From positions 1 through 20,031 of the forward strand of contig CAZHQC010000038.1 of the NCBI GenBank assembly GCA_964534135.1: DNA of 20,031 bases. Direction: 5' to 3'. Both the position numbers and the translations under genes were made by a program. Below the pieces are notes generated by a model. That model saw only the letters and a program-made list of their open reading frames with translations. It was not told the DNA's origin and ran no database searches. This DNA comes from JAKLQJ01 sp964534135 (GTDB taxonomy: Bacteria > Elusimicrobiota > Elusimicrobia > Elusimicrobiales > UBA9959). Below, piece after piece: positions 7,350-15,463 of this stretch. Position 1 is the stretch's first letter; every line of letters starts with the position of its first letter.

Positions 7350-8783
7350 GTGCGAAAATTATTAATGCTTCAACCGATACATATTTATAAGCGATGGCCT
7401 ATGCCTGATGATTTTACCCGCTTATTTATGAGTTCTTTGAATCTTTCTTTCGCGCAATTACGCAGTCAGCTTAAAAATTACGAGGTTGAATATCTTGATG
7501 GAACTGCCCAAGAATGCTCTCTCAAAGAACTTACAAGGCGGGCTCAAGCTTGTGATGTTATATTGATAAACGCGTATTCAAGTGTGGGTGCGCTTAATGT
7601 GGAGGCTAATCTTAGACATATCATAGATACCTGTTCCGGAAAACCCATTATTATGGGTGGTCATCATGCCACATTTTATGATTTCCAGTGGCTTGGCCGC
7701 GGCGCTCATTTTATTGTTCGAAATGAGGGAGAGGAAACTATTGTCGAACTTCTTGATGCCATATTTAATGGAGGTTCTTATTCCGGGATTAAGGGCCTGT
7801 CATGGCGAGGCAAGGATAGAAAATTTTATAGAAATCCCGCAAGAGAACTTATTGCCGATTTGGATAAATTGCCTATTCCCGATTGGAGCATATTTAATCG
7901 GGAACTTTATGATTTACCTCTGCCTAATAAGGGTCTTGCCACCTCAATTGAAAGTTCCCGAGGTTGCGGCCATAAATGCGGTTTTTGCTCGGCCAGTAAA
8001 ATGTGGGGACATACTCAAAGATTTAAAAGCGCAAACCGAGTCTTGGAAGAACTTCGCTTTTTGCGCAGTAAAGGATTTGGAAAATTATTTTTTGTTGATG
8101 ATAATTTTGGCGCTGACCCTAAGCGCGATATTGAAATATATAAAGGGATGTTAAGGGAAAAAATGGATTTCAATTTTATGGTTTTTATGAGGTCGGATAC
8201 CGTTGTTAATTCGTCTGAAGCGATAAAATTGGCCTATAAAGCCGGTTTGCGAATAGTATTGCTTGGTATCGAAAGTCCTTCAAAAGATATGCTGGAAAAT
8301 TGCAATAAGAATAGTGATTTTGAGAAAAGCAAAAAAGCCGTTGAAATTTTGCGCGCTAATGGCATATTTATCGCCGGGTTTTTTATGACGGGTTATATGG
8401 ATGAGAAGGAGGAAGATACCGACTTGGTGTTTAATATAGCTGATACGATGTCAGATTATCCTTTTATAGCCATATTTGAACCGCGCATGGGAACGCGGGA
8501 TTTTGATCGCGCCATGAAAACATTTGATGTGCCCGGGGGAGATATGTTTTATCATAATACTTCACGGTTTATTCCCAGTAAGGTTCATATACTGCCGAAG
8601 TATCGTAGTTTCTATCGTAAATATTTACTACATCCAAAACAAATTAGTAAATTATTGATAGGCACACCAACTCAAAAATTATGGTTTCGCGGTTTATATT
8701 GGAAGATGATGAAATCGGTTCTTTCAATTAGTTTGGTAAAAATATCTCATCCATGGGAAATGGTGCGGGATATTTACGAATAA
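7350..8783 (+). CDS. Cobalamin-binding radical SAM protein 5 (YKRWPMPDDF subgroup)
   Basis: This is the intact 477-residue twin of the preceding frameshifted gene. The start codon is GTG at 7350, supported by GGAG at 7340-7343 six bases upstream and by the N-terminus RKLLMLQPIHIYKRWPMPDD lining up with the paralogue. It has B12 loop MGGHHATF (102-109), RNEGEETIVELL, cluster motif SSRGCGHKCGFC (C206, C210, C213), MWGHTQRFKS, FVDDNFGAD and GFFMTGYMDEKEED. The C-terminal 70 residues (YRKYLLHPKQ, then GTPTQKLWFRGLYWKMMKSVL) are rich in aromatic and basic residues, as in the other members here. Tandem duplication followed by divergence suggests two related modifications, or redundancy. The specific reaction cannot be assigned. 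Confidence 0.88.
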   Translation: MRKLLMLQPIHIYKRWPMPDDFTRLFMSSLNLSFAQLRSQLKNYEVEYLDGTAQECSLKELTRRAQACDVILINAYSSVGALNVEANLRHIIDTCSGKPIIMGGHHATFYDFQWLGRGAHFIVRNEGEETIVELLDAIFNGGSYSGIKGLSWRGKDRKFYRNPARELIADLDKLPIPDWSIFNRELYDLPLPNKGLATSIESSRGCGHKCGFCSASKMWGHTQRFKSANRVLEELRFLRSKGFGKLFFVDDNFGADPKRDIEIYKGMLREKMDFNFMVFMRSDTVVNSSEAIKLAYKAGLRIVLLGIESPSKDMLENCNKNSDFEKSKKAVEILRANGIFIAGFFMTGYMDEKEEDTDLVFNIADTMSDYPFIAIFEPRMGTRDFDRAMKTFDVPGGDMFYHNTSRFIPSKVHILPKYRSFYRKYLLHPKQISKLLIGTPTQKLWFRGLYWKMMKSVLSISLVKISHPWEMVRDIYE

Positions 8784-8861
8784 TTATGAAGTTGGAGTTT
8801 TAAAAGAAACTTTAAAAGCCGCTGTTTTCGTTTTTCAGATAATATTGGGAAGGAGGAAAGT

Positions 8862-10412
8862 ATGAATAAAGAACATTATGATGCGATAATAATAGGGGCC
8901 GGCCCCGGCGGTCTTTCGGCGGGGCTTTCATTGGCGAGTCACGGTTGGAAGGTATTGATTGCGGAAAAAAACGGACAGCCCGGAGGAAATTGCACCGCTA
9001 AAAATTATTCCGGCTATACCTTTGATCTTGCCGTTCATCAACTTTCCGGTATATCCGGTAAAGGATTTTCCGGGGCGATATTGGCGGATTACGGTATAGA
9101 TAAGATGATTGACTTTCGGCGAGTATCGCCCTTCATGGTTATATGTATGCCGGATAAATCATATACGATTTGTTCTGAAAAAGACGCTTTTCGCGCGGAA
9201 TTGATTAAAAATTTCCCCGATGATGCGGCGGACATAAATTTGTGTACGAGTAAATTTGATTCGCTTAGAAAAGACGCTTTGATAGCGGAGCGCTTGCTTT
9301 ACGGCAATTCTCCCGTGATGAAAAGAATGATAGCCGGAGAAATTACTCTAAAAAAGCTATTAACATTTCCGTTTACTGCTTTATTTGGAATAATCTTCAA
9401 AATGAATTCCACCGCTGATGAAATGTTAAGGCAATGGGTGAAAAATCCGAAACTGCGTTCCGTGATACATTCTTCGTGGTCATATCTCGGTCTTCCCCCA
9501 AAGAAGCTTTCAGGCCTGATGATGAGCATGTTTTTGCCGATGCAATATTCAGAGGGAAGTTATTATCCCAAGGGAGGTTCGCAGAAGATAGCGGATGCCA
9601 TGAGCAGCACTTTTCGCGAGCGAGGCGGAGAAATTTTGTTAAATTCCCCCGTAGAGCGCGTGCTTGTTAAAGGAAAACGAGCCCATGGAGTGGAACTTTC
9701 CGATGGGAGAAAATTTTATGCCGACACAATAATAACAAACGCGGCTATTCCTCATACTTATACGCGTTTGTTGGAACCGGGCGCGGTTTCAGCCGGATTT
9801 ATGAGGCGATTGGAAAAGATGACATTATCCCTGGCCCCGTTCAAAGTCTATCTAGGTTTGGATTATAATGTGGCTGAACATGGGATGAAACATCATGAAT
9901 ATATGATTTTTCCGGGATATGACCACGAAGCCAGTTACCGTTCTATGTTGCGCGGTGAGGCTGAAGGACTTAGTGTTAACTCTCCCAGCACGATATCTCC
10001 GGAGCTGGCTCCCCCCGGACATAGCACATTAATAATTAGCACAATAATGCCCTGGAAACCTGAACAGGATTGGCGTTTGAAAAAGGATGAAATAGTTGAA
10101 AAGATGATAGCTTTGGTGGAAAAGAAAATGCTCCCCGGTTTGTCCAAACATATAAAGGTAAAAAAGGTTCTTACACCCGAAGATTTGCAAAACTTAACCA
10201 ATTCATCTGAGGGCGCAATGTGCGGCTGGGATAATACTCCGAGTCAGACTCTTACCCGCCGCCTTTCCATGAGGTCTCCGCTTCGAGGACTTTATCATGT
10301 CGGACAATGGACAAGTCCCGGAACGGGAGTTACATCGGCCATAATTTCAGGCTGGTTGCTTGGTAAAAAGCTTAATAGTTGGGTTGGCAAAGTTCTTTAC
10401 AAAATAATATGA
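8862..10412 (+). CDS. CrtI/prolycopene isomerase-like FAD-dependent oxidoreductase
   Basis: This 516-residue flavoprotein of the phytoene desaturase / carotenoid isomerase / retinol saturase family has an N-terminal dinucleotide-binding fold, IIGAGPGGLSAGLSLASHG (10-28), with an acidic residue E35 at the end of strand 2 and QPGGNC just after. The C-terminal family signature is GLYHVGQWTSPGTGVTSAII, followed by SGW. Members add, remove or isomerise double bonds in polyisoprenoids, usually at the membrane. Some bacterial homologues act on other hydrophobic substrates. A strong Shine-Dalgarno AAGGAGG (8850-8856) sits 5 bases before the ATG. The gene is visibly richer in G and C and in CGG/GCG/GGG codons than its neighbours, especially in the first 200 bases, hinting at a separate origin or stronger codon selection. 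The neighbouring B12-radical SAM genes suggest a shared hydrophobic substrate, but no phytoene synthase is in the window. Confidence 0.85.
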   Translation: MNKEHYDAIIIGAGPGGLSAGLSLASHGWKVLIAEKNGQPGGNCTAKNYSGYTFDLAVHQLSGISGKGFSGAILADYGIDKMIDFRRVSPFMVICMPDKSYTICSEKDAFRAELIKNFPDDAADINLCTSKFDSLRKDALIAERLLYGNSPVMKRMIAGEITLKKLLTFPFTALFGIIFKMNSTADEMLRQWVKNPKLRSVIHSSWSYLGLPPKKLSGLMMSMFLPMQYSEGSYYPKGGSQKIADAMSSTFRERGGEILLNSPVERVLVKGKRAHGVELSDGRKFYADTIITNAAIPHTYTRLLEPGAVSAGFMRRLEKMTLSLAPFKVYLGLDYNVAEHGMKHHEYMIFPGYDHEASYRSMLRGEAEGLSVNSPSTISPELAPPGHSTLIISTIMPWKPEQDWRLKKDEIVEKMIALVEKKMLPGLSKHIKVKKVLTPEDLQNLTNSSEGAMCGWDNTPSQTLTRRLSMRSPLRGLYHVGQWTSPGTGVTSAIISGWLLGKKLNSWVGKVLYKII

Positions 10413-10425
10413 ATGTAAAAATAAA

Positions 10426-11667
10426 ATGAAAGAAAATCCCAAGATATGCATGATAAGTGTGGAACCTTTTTGTAAACCTCAAGGGGTTCTAAGTTCAAGA
10501 TGCTTTAGTTATTTTGCTGCCAATGGCTGGGAGATAACTCGTGATATTTCCAGCGCTGATTTTGTGCTTGTTAATACTTGCGGATTTCATGAGAAGACTC
10601 AAGACTGCTCCAGGGAAGAGGTGCGCAAGGCATTGGCTGGAGTTAGAAAAGGCGTAAAAGTAGGGGTTATCGGTTGTTTAAATAAAATTAATCCTAAAGT
10701 TTTAAAGGAATTTCCTTCGGCGATTATAATGGATGATTTAAAAGATCTAAATGAATTTATGAACGCTAAAATACCCATTTCCAAAATAGATAATTTTAAT
10801 TATGATGAAACTTTATTTAAGAAGTATGGGTTTCAGCCCTCTGGTTATCAAATATTCGATAAAGTTCAATTTTTTTTGGGAAACATAATATCTAAATCCG
10901 CAAGAAAATTCTCATATCCGTTTGCTGAAGCGTCTCATTTACAGCAGGTTCTTGCCGAAATGGATCATGGCGGAGACCGTAGTAAAATATATATAGAAAT
11001 AGGGAAAGGGTGTGTTGGAGAATGTTCATATTGCGTGATAAAAAAAGCCCGGGGGCCGATTGAAAGCCGCAAAGAAGAAGATATTTTAGCTGAGTTAAAA
11101 AAAATCTATAAACCTGGAAAGATAATAAATCTCGTAGCGGATGATTGCGGCTCATGGGGTATTGATTTTAAAAAGACCATTTTTGATTTAATAAACGGTA
11201 TTGAAAAAGCTCTGCCGGGAGCGGGCATAGATTTATGTTATATAAATCCATTTTGGTTTGAAAAATATCCGGATGAATATGTAAAAATGTGCGAAAATGC
11301 GAACATAAGCAGTATTAATGTTTCTCTTCAATCAGGTTCAGATAAAATAATCGTTGCAATGAATCGTAAGTATAAAGCTAAAAATGTGCTCAATGTAATT
11401 AAAAGGATACGCGCGGTTTCTCCCCGCACCATGCTGTGGGCGCATTTAATGATAGGTTATCCCGGTGAAACCCTTAGAGATTTTATTCGTACAATGCGCG
11501 CTGCGACTTATTTCGATTTTTACTGTACATTCTATTTTTCATCCGTGAGGTCTGATCAAAATTATAGTCATAATATTATCGTGTGGCTGTTTAAAAATGT
11601 GACGATGAGGAGCCTTAAGTATTTTAGGATGTTTTTAAAGTTATTCTTTATTTTACCGTCTAAGTAA
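10426..11667 (+). CDS. MiaB/RimO-like methylthiotransferase family protein without TRAM domain
   Basis: This 413-residue protein has two domains. The N-terminal MTTase domain (about 5-115) holds three spaced cysteines, C16, C52 (NTCGF) and C84 (GCLNK), with spacing like RimO/MiaB. They would bind the auxiliary [4Fe-4S] cluster that carries the sulfur. The radical SAM motif is GKGCVGECSYCVIKKARGPIESR-like, with C196, C200 and C203. The region around C16 departs from the usual LGC.KN.VDSE; it reads EPFCKPQGVLSSRC. After the barrel (HLMIGYPGETLRDF) the protein ends in a basic, aromatic tail (about the last 35 residues), with no TRAM RNA-binding domain. An extra loop (about 120-180) separates the domains. 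Standard tRNA or ribosomal S12 methylthiolation is therefore unlikely. A small-molecule or peptide sulfur- or methylthio-inserting role within the cluster is the inference. No clear ribosome binding site; it starts 13 bases after the previous stop. Confidence 0.8.
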   Translation: MKENPKICMISVEPFCKPQGVLSSRCFSYFAANGWEITRDISSADFVLVNTCGFHEKTQDCSREEVRKALAGVRKGVKVGVIGCLNKINPKVLKEFPSAIIMDDLKDLNEFMNAKIPISKIDNFNYDETLFKKYGFQPSGYQIFDKVQFFLGNIISKSARKFSYPFAEASHLQQVLAEMDHGGDRSKIYIEIGKGCVGECSYCVIKKARGPIESRKEEDILAELKKIYKPGKIINLVADDCGSWGIDFKKTIFDLINGIEKALPGAGIDLCYINPFWFEKYPDEYVKMCENANISSINVSLQSGSDKIIVAMNRKYKAKNVLNVIKRIRAVSPRTMLWAHLMIGYPGETLRDFIRTMRAATYFDFYCTFYFSSVRSDQNYSHNIIVWLFKNVTMRSLKYFRMFLKLFFILPSK

Positions 11668-11719
11668 TAAATATGGATATATCGTTTACTGGCGGGAAGG
11701 TTAAGGAATATTTACTATT

Positions 11720-13069
11720 ATGAAATCAATAAAAGAAAATAAAAAGTGGGACATAAACAGTGATGGTTTAATCAAAAAAACCGATACACTTATTTTGGGT
11801 GCCGGATTAACGGGACTTAGCGCTGCCTATAAGTTAAAAAAGCTTGGGTTTAAGGATATTCTTATTCTGGAGAAAGGGGACAGGCCCGGGGGTTTATTAA
11901 AAACCAATAGAAAAGAAGGGGGAGCTATTGATGAATTGCCGCATGTGTTTTTTAGTAAAGATAAAATAGCCAAAGATTTCTTTCTAAAAATGGTTGGAAA
12001 AGTTTATAAACATTCCCATAATCTGGGGGTCCTGTGGAAAAAAGGCTATATTGATTATCCCTTTCAAAACAATATTCATCAATTGGAAATTGAAGAAAGA
12101 AAAAAAATTTTAAAAGATTTGATTGAAAGAAAACCATTTGAAGATTGTAAGGTCAAAAATTTGGAAGATTTTGCCATAAAAAATTTGGGTAGGGAAGTGA
12201 CGGAACTTTTTTTTAGGCCATATAATGAAAAGCTTTGGTTAATGCCTTTAAAAAAAATGGATTATAAATGGCTCTCATCTAAAATAAAGATGCTTGAAGG
12301 CCGGGATATTGTTGAAAGTGTGTTGGGTAAGGGAAAGAAAAAAAATAAAGATGTGGCTCCTCATGCCGAATTCATATATCCACAGAAAGGCGGAATAGAA
12401 ACGCTTGTGGACGGTTTGGTGGCAAATGTAGGCTCAGATAAAATCAAACTTAATACCAAGATAACAAAGATAGACGCTAAGAAAAAAATGGTTTTTGCGG
12501 AAAAAGAAGTTTTCCACTATGATAGAATCATTTCGACCTTGCCTTTAAAGGATGCCCTTCAGTTGTCAGGCATGAAAAAACAGGCAAGTGTTTTAAAGCG
12601 CTTAAAAGCGACAAAGGTTTTTTGTGTTCAATATGTTCTTAATAAAATTAATCTCCCCAATTATCACTGGATATATGTTCCCAGCAAAAAAGAGCCTTTC
12701 TATAGGCTGACAAGAGTTGATTTGATAAATCCAAAAGCATTTAAAGGCAAGAAGGTTTTGCTGGTTGAATGCGCCATAGCCGAATCCGATTTTCCAAATG
12801 AAAAAATTTTTATTAAGAAAATTACTTCCCATCTTGAAAAGCTGGGTATTTTAAAAGGAAAAGATATAGTGAGGACATGGCATTCCGAGCATTTTCCCGC
12901 TTACCCTGTTCCGCATTTCAAAGGTGAGAAAGATATAGACTTTTGTCTGAAGGAGCTTTTAAAAAAACAAATCATATCCTCCGGTCGTTCCGGAGAATGG
13001 TTCATAAAAAATATGGATCATAGTATTTTAGCGGGTTTTAAGGCCGCCGGGGAAATTTCAAAAAGATGA
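11720..13069 (+). CDS. Protoporphyrinogen oxidase / UDP-galactopyranose mutase-like flavoprotein
   Basis: This 449-residue FAD protein has the Rossmann motif LILGAGLTGLSAAYKL (24-39) and EKGDRPGGLL (51-60). HVFFSKD, YPFQNN and FRPYNEKLW resemble the HxF, YPxN and K.W blocks of UDP-galactopyranose mutase-like and amine-oxidase-fold proteins used in polysaccharide pathways. The C-terminus has GRSGEW followed by NMDHSILAGFKAAGEI, the usual FAD-contacting end. About 20 residues precede the fold; the start is supported only by AAGGA at 11703-11707, so a slightly later start is possible. The gene overlaps the next one by ATGA (13066-13069), tying it to a nucleotidyltransferase and to sugar metabolism. 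I cannot tell whether it acts on a nucleotide sugar (mutase-like) or oxidises a hydrophobic compound. Confidence 0.8.
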   Translation: MKSIKENKKWDINSDGLIKKTDTLILGAGLTGLSAAYKLKKLGFKDILILEKGDRPGGLLKTNRKEGGAIDELPHVFFSKDKIAKDFFLKMVGKVYKHSHNLGVLWKKGYIDYPFQNNIHQLEIEERKKILKDLIERKPFEDCKVKNLEDFAIKNLGREVTELFFRPYNEKLWLMPLKKMDYKWLSSKIKMLEGRDIVESVLGKGKKKNKDVAPHAEFIYPQKGGIETLVDGLVANVGSDKIKLNTKITKIDAKKKMVFAEKEVFHYDRIISTLPLKDALQLSGMKKQASVLKRLKATKVFCVQYVLNKINLPNYHWIYVPSKKEPFYRLTRVDLINPKAFKGKKVLLVECAIAESDFPNEKIFIKKITSHLEKLGILKGKDIVRTWHSEHFPAYPVPHFKGEKDIDFCLKELLKKQIISSGRSGEWFIKNMDHSILAGFKAAGEISKR

Positions 13070-14004
13070 TTCCCGTGGTTATACTTACAGCGGGGGAAGG
13101 CAAACGCCTTGGAAAGATATCCGGGAAATTTTCCAAAAGTTTATTGACAGTGGGCGACTCTACTTTATTGGCCGGTCATTTAAATAATTTTCTTAAAATA
13201 GGAATTAATGAATTTATTATAGTAGCTGATCCTTTATCCTCTAAAATTGAAAAAGAGGCCAAGAGTGTTTTAAAAAATCATAAAGCCTCTTTGCGCATTG
13301 TGCATCAAGATAAAAGATTAGGGATAGGTCATGCGGCATTATTAACGGAGAAATATATCGGACGGAGAGAGTTTGTCCTTATTTTGGGAGATACTTTTTA
13401 TGTGCCAAAGGATATTTTGTCCGCGGTAAAAGAAATAAATTCCGGCACGGTGGACGCCATTTTATCCGTGAGAAAAGTTGCAACTGAGAAAGACATATTT
13501 AAGGAATGCACCATAGAGCTGGATGAAAACAATATTGTTAAAAAGATAATTGAAAAACCAAAGCGTGTTTTGAGTATGATGAAACCTTGCGGAGTTTATT
13601 TTTTTAATCATAAGTTCTTTAAACATCTAAAAAAAACCTCAGTCTCTTCTTTAAGAGGCGAAATAGAATTGACGGATGCGATAGACGATTTCATTAAAAT
13701 GGGTGGAAAAGTTGTGGCCAGAAATACACTGAAATTGGATATTAATATCAATTACCCACAAGATATATTGGCTGCCAATTTAGCCTGGCTCAAAGAGAAA
13801 AAAATAAAAAACTTTGTTCATCCAAGCGCCATTATAGAGGAGGGCGCTGAACTTTCTGAAAGTGTAGTGAGTCAAGAAAGCCTTGTTGGAAAATTTTCAA
13901 AACTTAAGAGAGTTTTAGTGTTTCCCGGAAGTTCCATTCCCGCCGGCTCAGATTTAAAAGATATTATTATTATGCCGGATATGAAAATTCATATAAAATC
14001 ATGA
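13066..14004 (+). CDS. Sugar-1-phosphate nucleotidyltransferase (GlmU/RmlA-like)
   Basis: This 312-residue member of the NTP_transferase family activates sugar phosphates to nucleotide sugars. The N-terminal motif VVILTAGEGKRLG (4-16) is the nucleotide-binding loop. QDKRLGIGHAALL (81-93) and LILGDTF (105-111) match the base-recognition and Mg-binding segments, with D109 as the likely metal ligand. IIEKPKR and CGVYFF are further family blocks. The last about 65 residues (VHPSAIIEEGAELSESVV and onward) look like a short left-handed beta-helix tail, as in GlmU- and GlmM-like enzymes, but too short for a full acetyltransferase. The start overlaps the preceding flavoprotein stop, and the stop overlaps the next radical SAM start (14001-14004), so three genes are tightly coupled. 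The specific sugar and nucleotide are not identifiable. Confidence 0.85.
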   Translation: MIPVVILTAGEGKRLGKISGKFSKSLLTVGDSTLLAGHLNNFLKIGINEFIIVADPLSSKIEKEAKSVLKNHKASLRIVHQDKRLGIGHAALLTEKYIGRREFVLILGDTFYVPKDILSAVKEINSGTVDAILSVRKVATEKDIFKECTIELDENNIVKKIIEKPKRVLSMMKPCGVYFFNHKFFKHLKKTSVSSLRGEIELTDAIDDFIKMGGKVVARNTLKLDININYPQDILAANLAWLKEKKIKNFVHPSAIIEEGAELSESVVSQESLVGKFSKLKRVLVFPGSSIPAGSDLKDIIIMPDMKIHIKS

Positions 14005-15458
14005 AGAAAAATATACTTCTTTTCCAGCCTCGAATCGGCGATATGGATATGTTTAGAGATAAGCCTACTCCGCCCATGGGTTTATTATGCGCTTCTTCTA
14101 TGATAAGTTCAAAATTTGAAATAAGACTCTTGGATCAAAGAATAGAGGAAAATTGGCGGAAACTTTTAAGAACTCTCATAGATGACAATACAATAGCTAT
14201 TGGAATTAGCATTATGACAGGTGGGATGATTAGAAATGCTCTTGAAGCTGCCGGTGAGATTAGAAGGCTTACAAGAGCCCCAATGATATGGGGAGGAATA
14301 CATCCCTCTCTTTTGCCCAAGCAAACTGCTTTAAATGCTTTGGTGGATTATGTTATTGAGGGAGAGGGAGAAGAATCATTTGCCAGACTTGTGGAAAGAA
14401 TTTTAAAAGGTGTAAAAGTTGAAAATATTCCCGGAGTTTGGACTAAGGAAAATGCTCACTTAAAAGAGAGGCCAAATAAAACTTTGCTTGATATAAATAA
14501 GCTGCCGGGCGTTCCTTATCATTTGGTGGATATGGAAAAATATATTCAAACCTATCGCGGCAAGCGGATGTTTTTCTATCAGGCAAGTAGAGGTTGTCCA
14601 TGCAGATGTTCCTATTGTTATAACAAGGTCTTTAATTTGGGGCTTTTACGTTCAATGGCCATTGAAAGGGTTTTGGAAGATTTAAAGCAGTTAAAAGAAA
14701 AGTATAAGTTTTCATTGGTCTATTTTTTAGATGACAATTTTTTTGTAGATAAAAACCGAGCTCTAAGTATTTTAAAAGGGCTTAAGGAACTTGGCTTAGG
14801 GTGCGTCCTCCAGGGAGTGGATATAGAAAGTTTAGATCGTTTGTCGGATGAAGATTTGGATTTTATAGAGAGTTCGGGAGTTGAGAGAATTGCAATAGGA
14901 GTTGAATCCGGCTCAAATAGAATTAGAAATAAGATTTTAAAAAAAGAAGGAAGTGTGGAGTTGGCAAAACGCCAGCTTATCCGTTTTAAAAATAGGAAAA
15001 TTATTGTTTTGTTTTCCTTGATGATAGGTTTGCCTTCTGAAAGTAGAGACGAAATAAATGAAACGATTAGATTTGGTTTGGAAATTTTAAAAATGGGCCC
15101 TAATTTTAGGATACCTCAGTTCTATATATTTTCTCCATATCCGGGGACATTATTGTTTAATAGCTTAAAAAATGAAGGTGTGAGTTTTCCGTCAAAACTT
15201 GAGGATTGGGGTAAATATGAATGGGATTATTCCCATATGCATGAACATTCCCCCAAGACTAAAGATTTTTTGGAGAGAGTCGGTTTTTTAAGCAAATTTT
15301 TAGATTCCAAGTTTGGCGATTATGGTTCCGGCGGTAAGATTTTAAAAATTATTTATAATTTTTACCGGCCTATTGCCTGGTTTAGATTAAGCAAAGGTTT
15401 TCTAAAGCCTCTTCCGGAAAAATTTTTTTACAGAATGTTGAAAAAAGTATTTACATAA
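14001..15458 (+). CDS. Cobalamin-binding radical SAM protein 6
   Basis: This is a 485-residue B12-radical SAM enzyme. The cobalamin domain shows TPPMGLLCASSM (23-34), WGGIHPSLLP (97-106) and VIEGEGEESFARL (118-130), the canonical loops. The cluster motif is ASRGCPCRCSYC with C199, C203 and C206 (C201 is an extra Cys). FLDDNFFVD and GVESGS mark barrel strands, followed by MIGLPSESRDEI. The C-terminus is again a basic, aromatic tail (YNFYRPIAWFRLSKGFLKPL). It is coupled to the nucleotidyltransferase by a 4-base overlap and ends the run; its stop is only 5 bases from the stop of the converging glycosyltransferase gene. It belongs to the general GGxHP subgroup rather than the GGHHAT subgroup. Reaction unknown. 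Confidence 0.88.
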   Translation: MKKNILLFQPRIGDMDMFRDKPTPPMGLLCASSMISSKFEIRLLDQRIEENWRKLLRTLIDDNTIAIGISIMTGGMIRNALEAAGEIRRLTRAPMIWGGIHPSLLPKQTALNALVDYVIEGEGEESFARLVERILKGVKVENIPGVWTKENAHLKERPNKTLLDINKLPGVPYHLVDMEKYIQTYRGKRMFFYQASRGCPCRCSYCYNKVFNLGLLRSMAIERVLEDLKQLKEKYKFSLVYFLDDNFFVDKNRALSILKGLKELGLGCVLQGVDIESLDRLSDEDLDFIESSGVERIAIGVESGSNRIRNKILKKEGSVELAKRQLIRFKNRKIIVLFSLMIGLPSESRDEINETIRFGLEILKMGPNFRIPQFYIFSPYPGTLLFNSLKNEGVSFPSKLEDWGKYEWDYSHMHEHSPKTKDFLERVGFLSKFLDSKFGDYGSGGKILKIIYNFYRPIAWFRLSKGFLKPLPEKFFYRMLKKVFT

Positions 15459-15463
15459 AATTA

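Noticed and set aside
7657..8154. 165-codon ORF overlapping the 7350 gene in another frame
   Set aside because: It lies wholly inside a gene with clear radical SAM motifs and is a shadow frame; the 6356-6568 shadow of the paralogue shares the same out-of-frame words only because the parent genes are duplicates.
8784..8861. Near-repeat GTTTTAAAAG / CTTTAAAAG before the CrtI-like gene
   Set aside because: Short A/T-rich similarity of this kind is common here; it forms no convincing hairpin or operator.
15459..15463. Terminator between the converging 14001 and 15464 genes
   Set aside because: The stops are 5 bases apart and no GC-rich hairpin with a T-run is visible around them on either strand.
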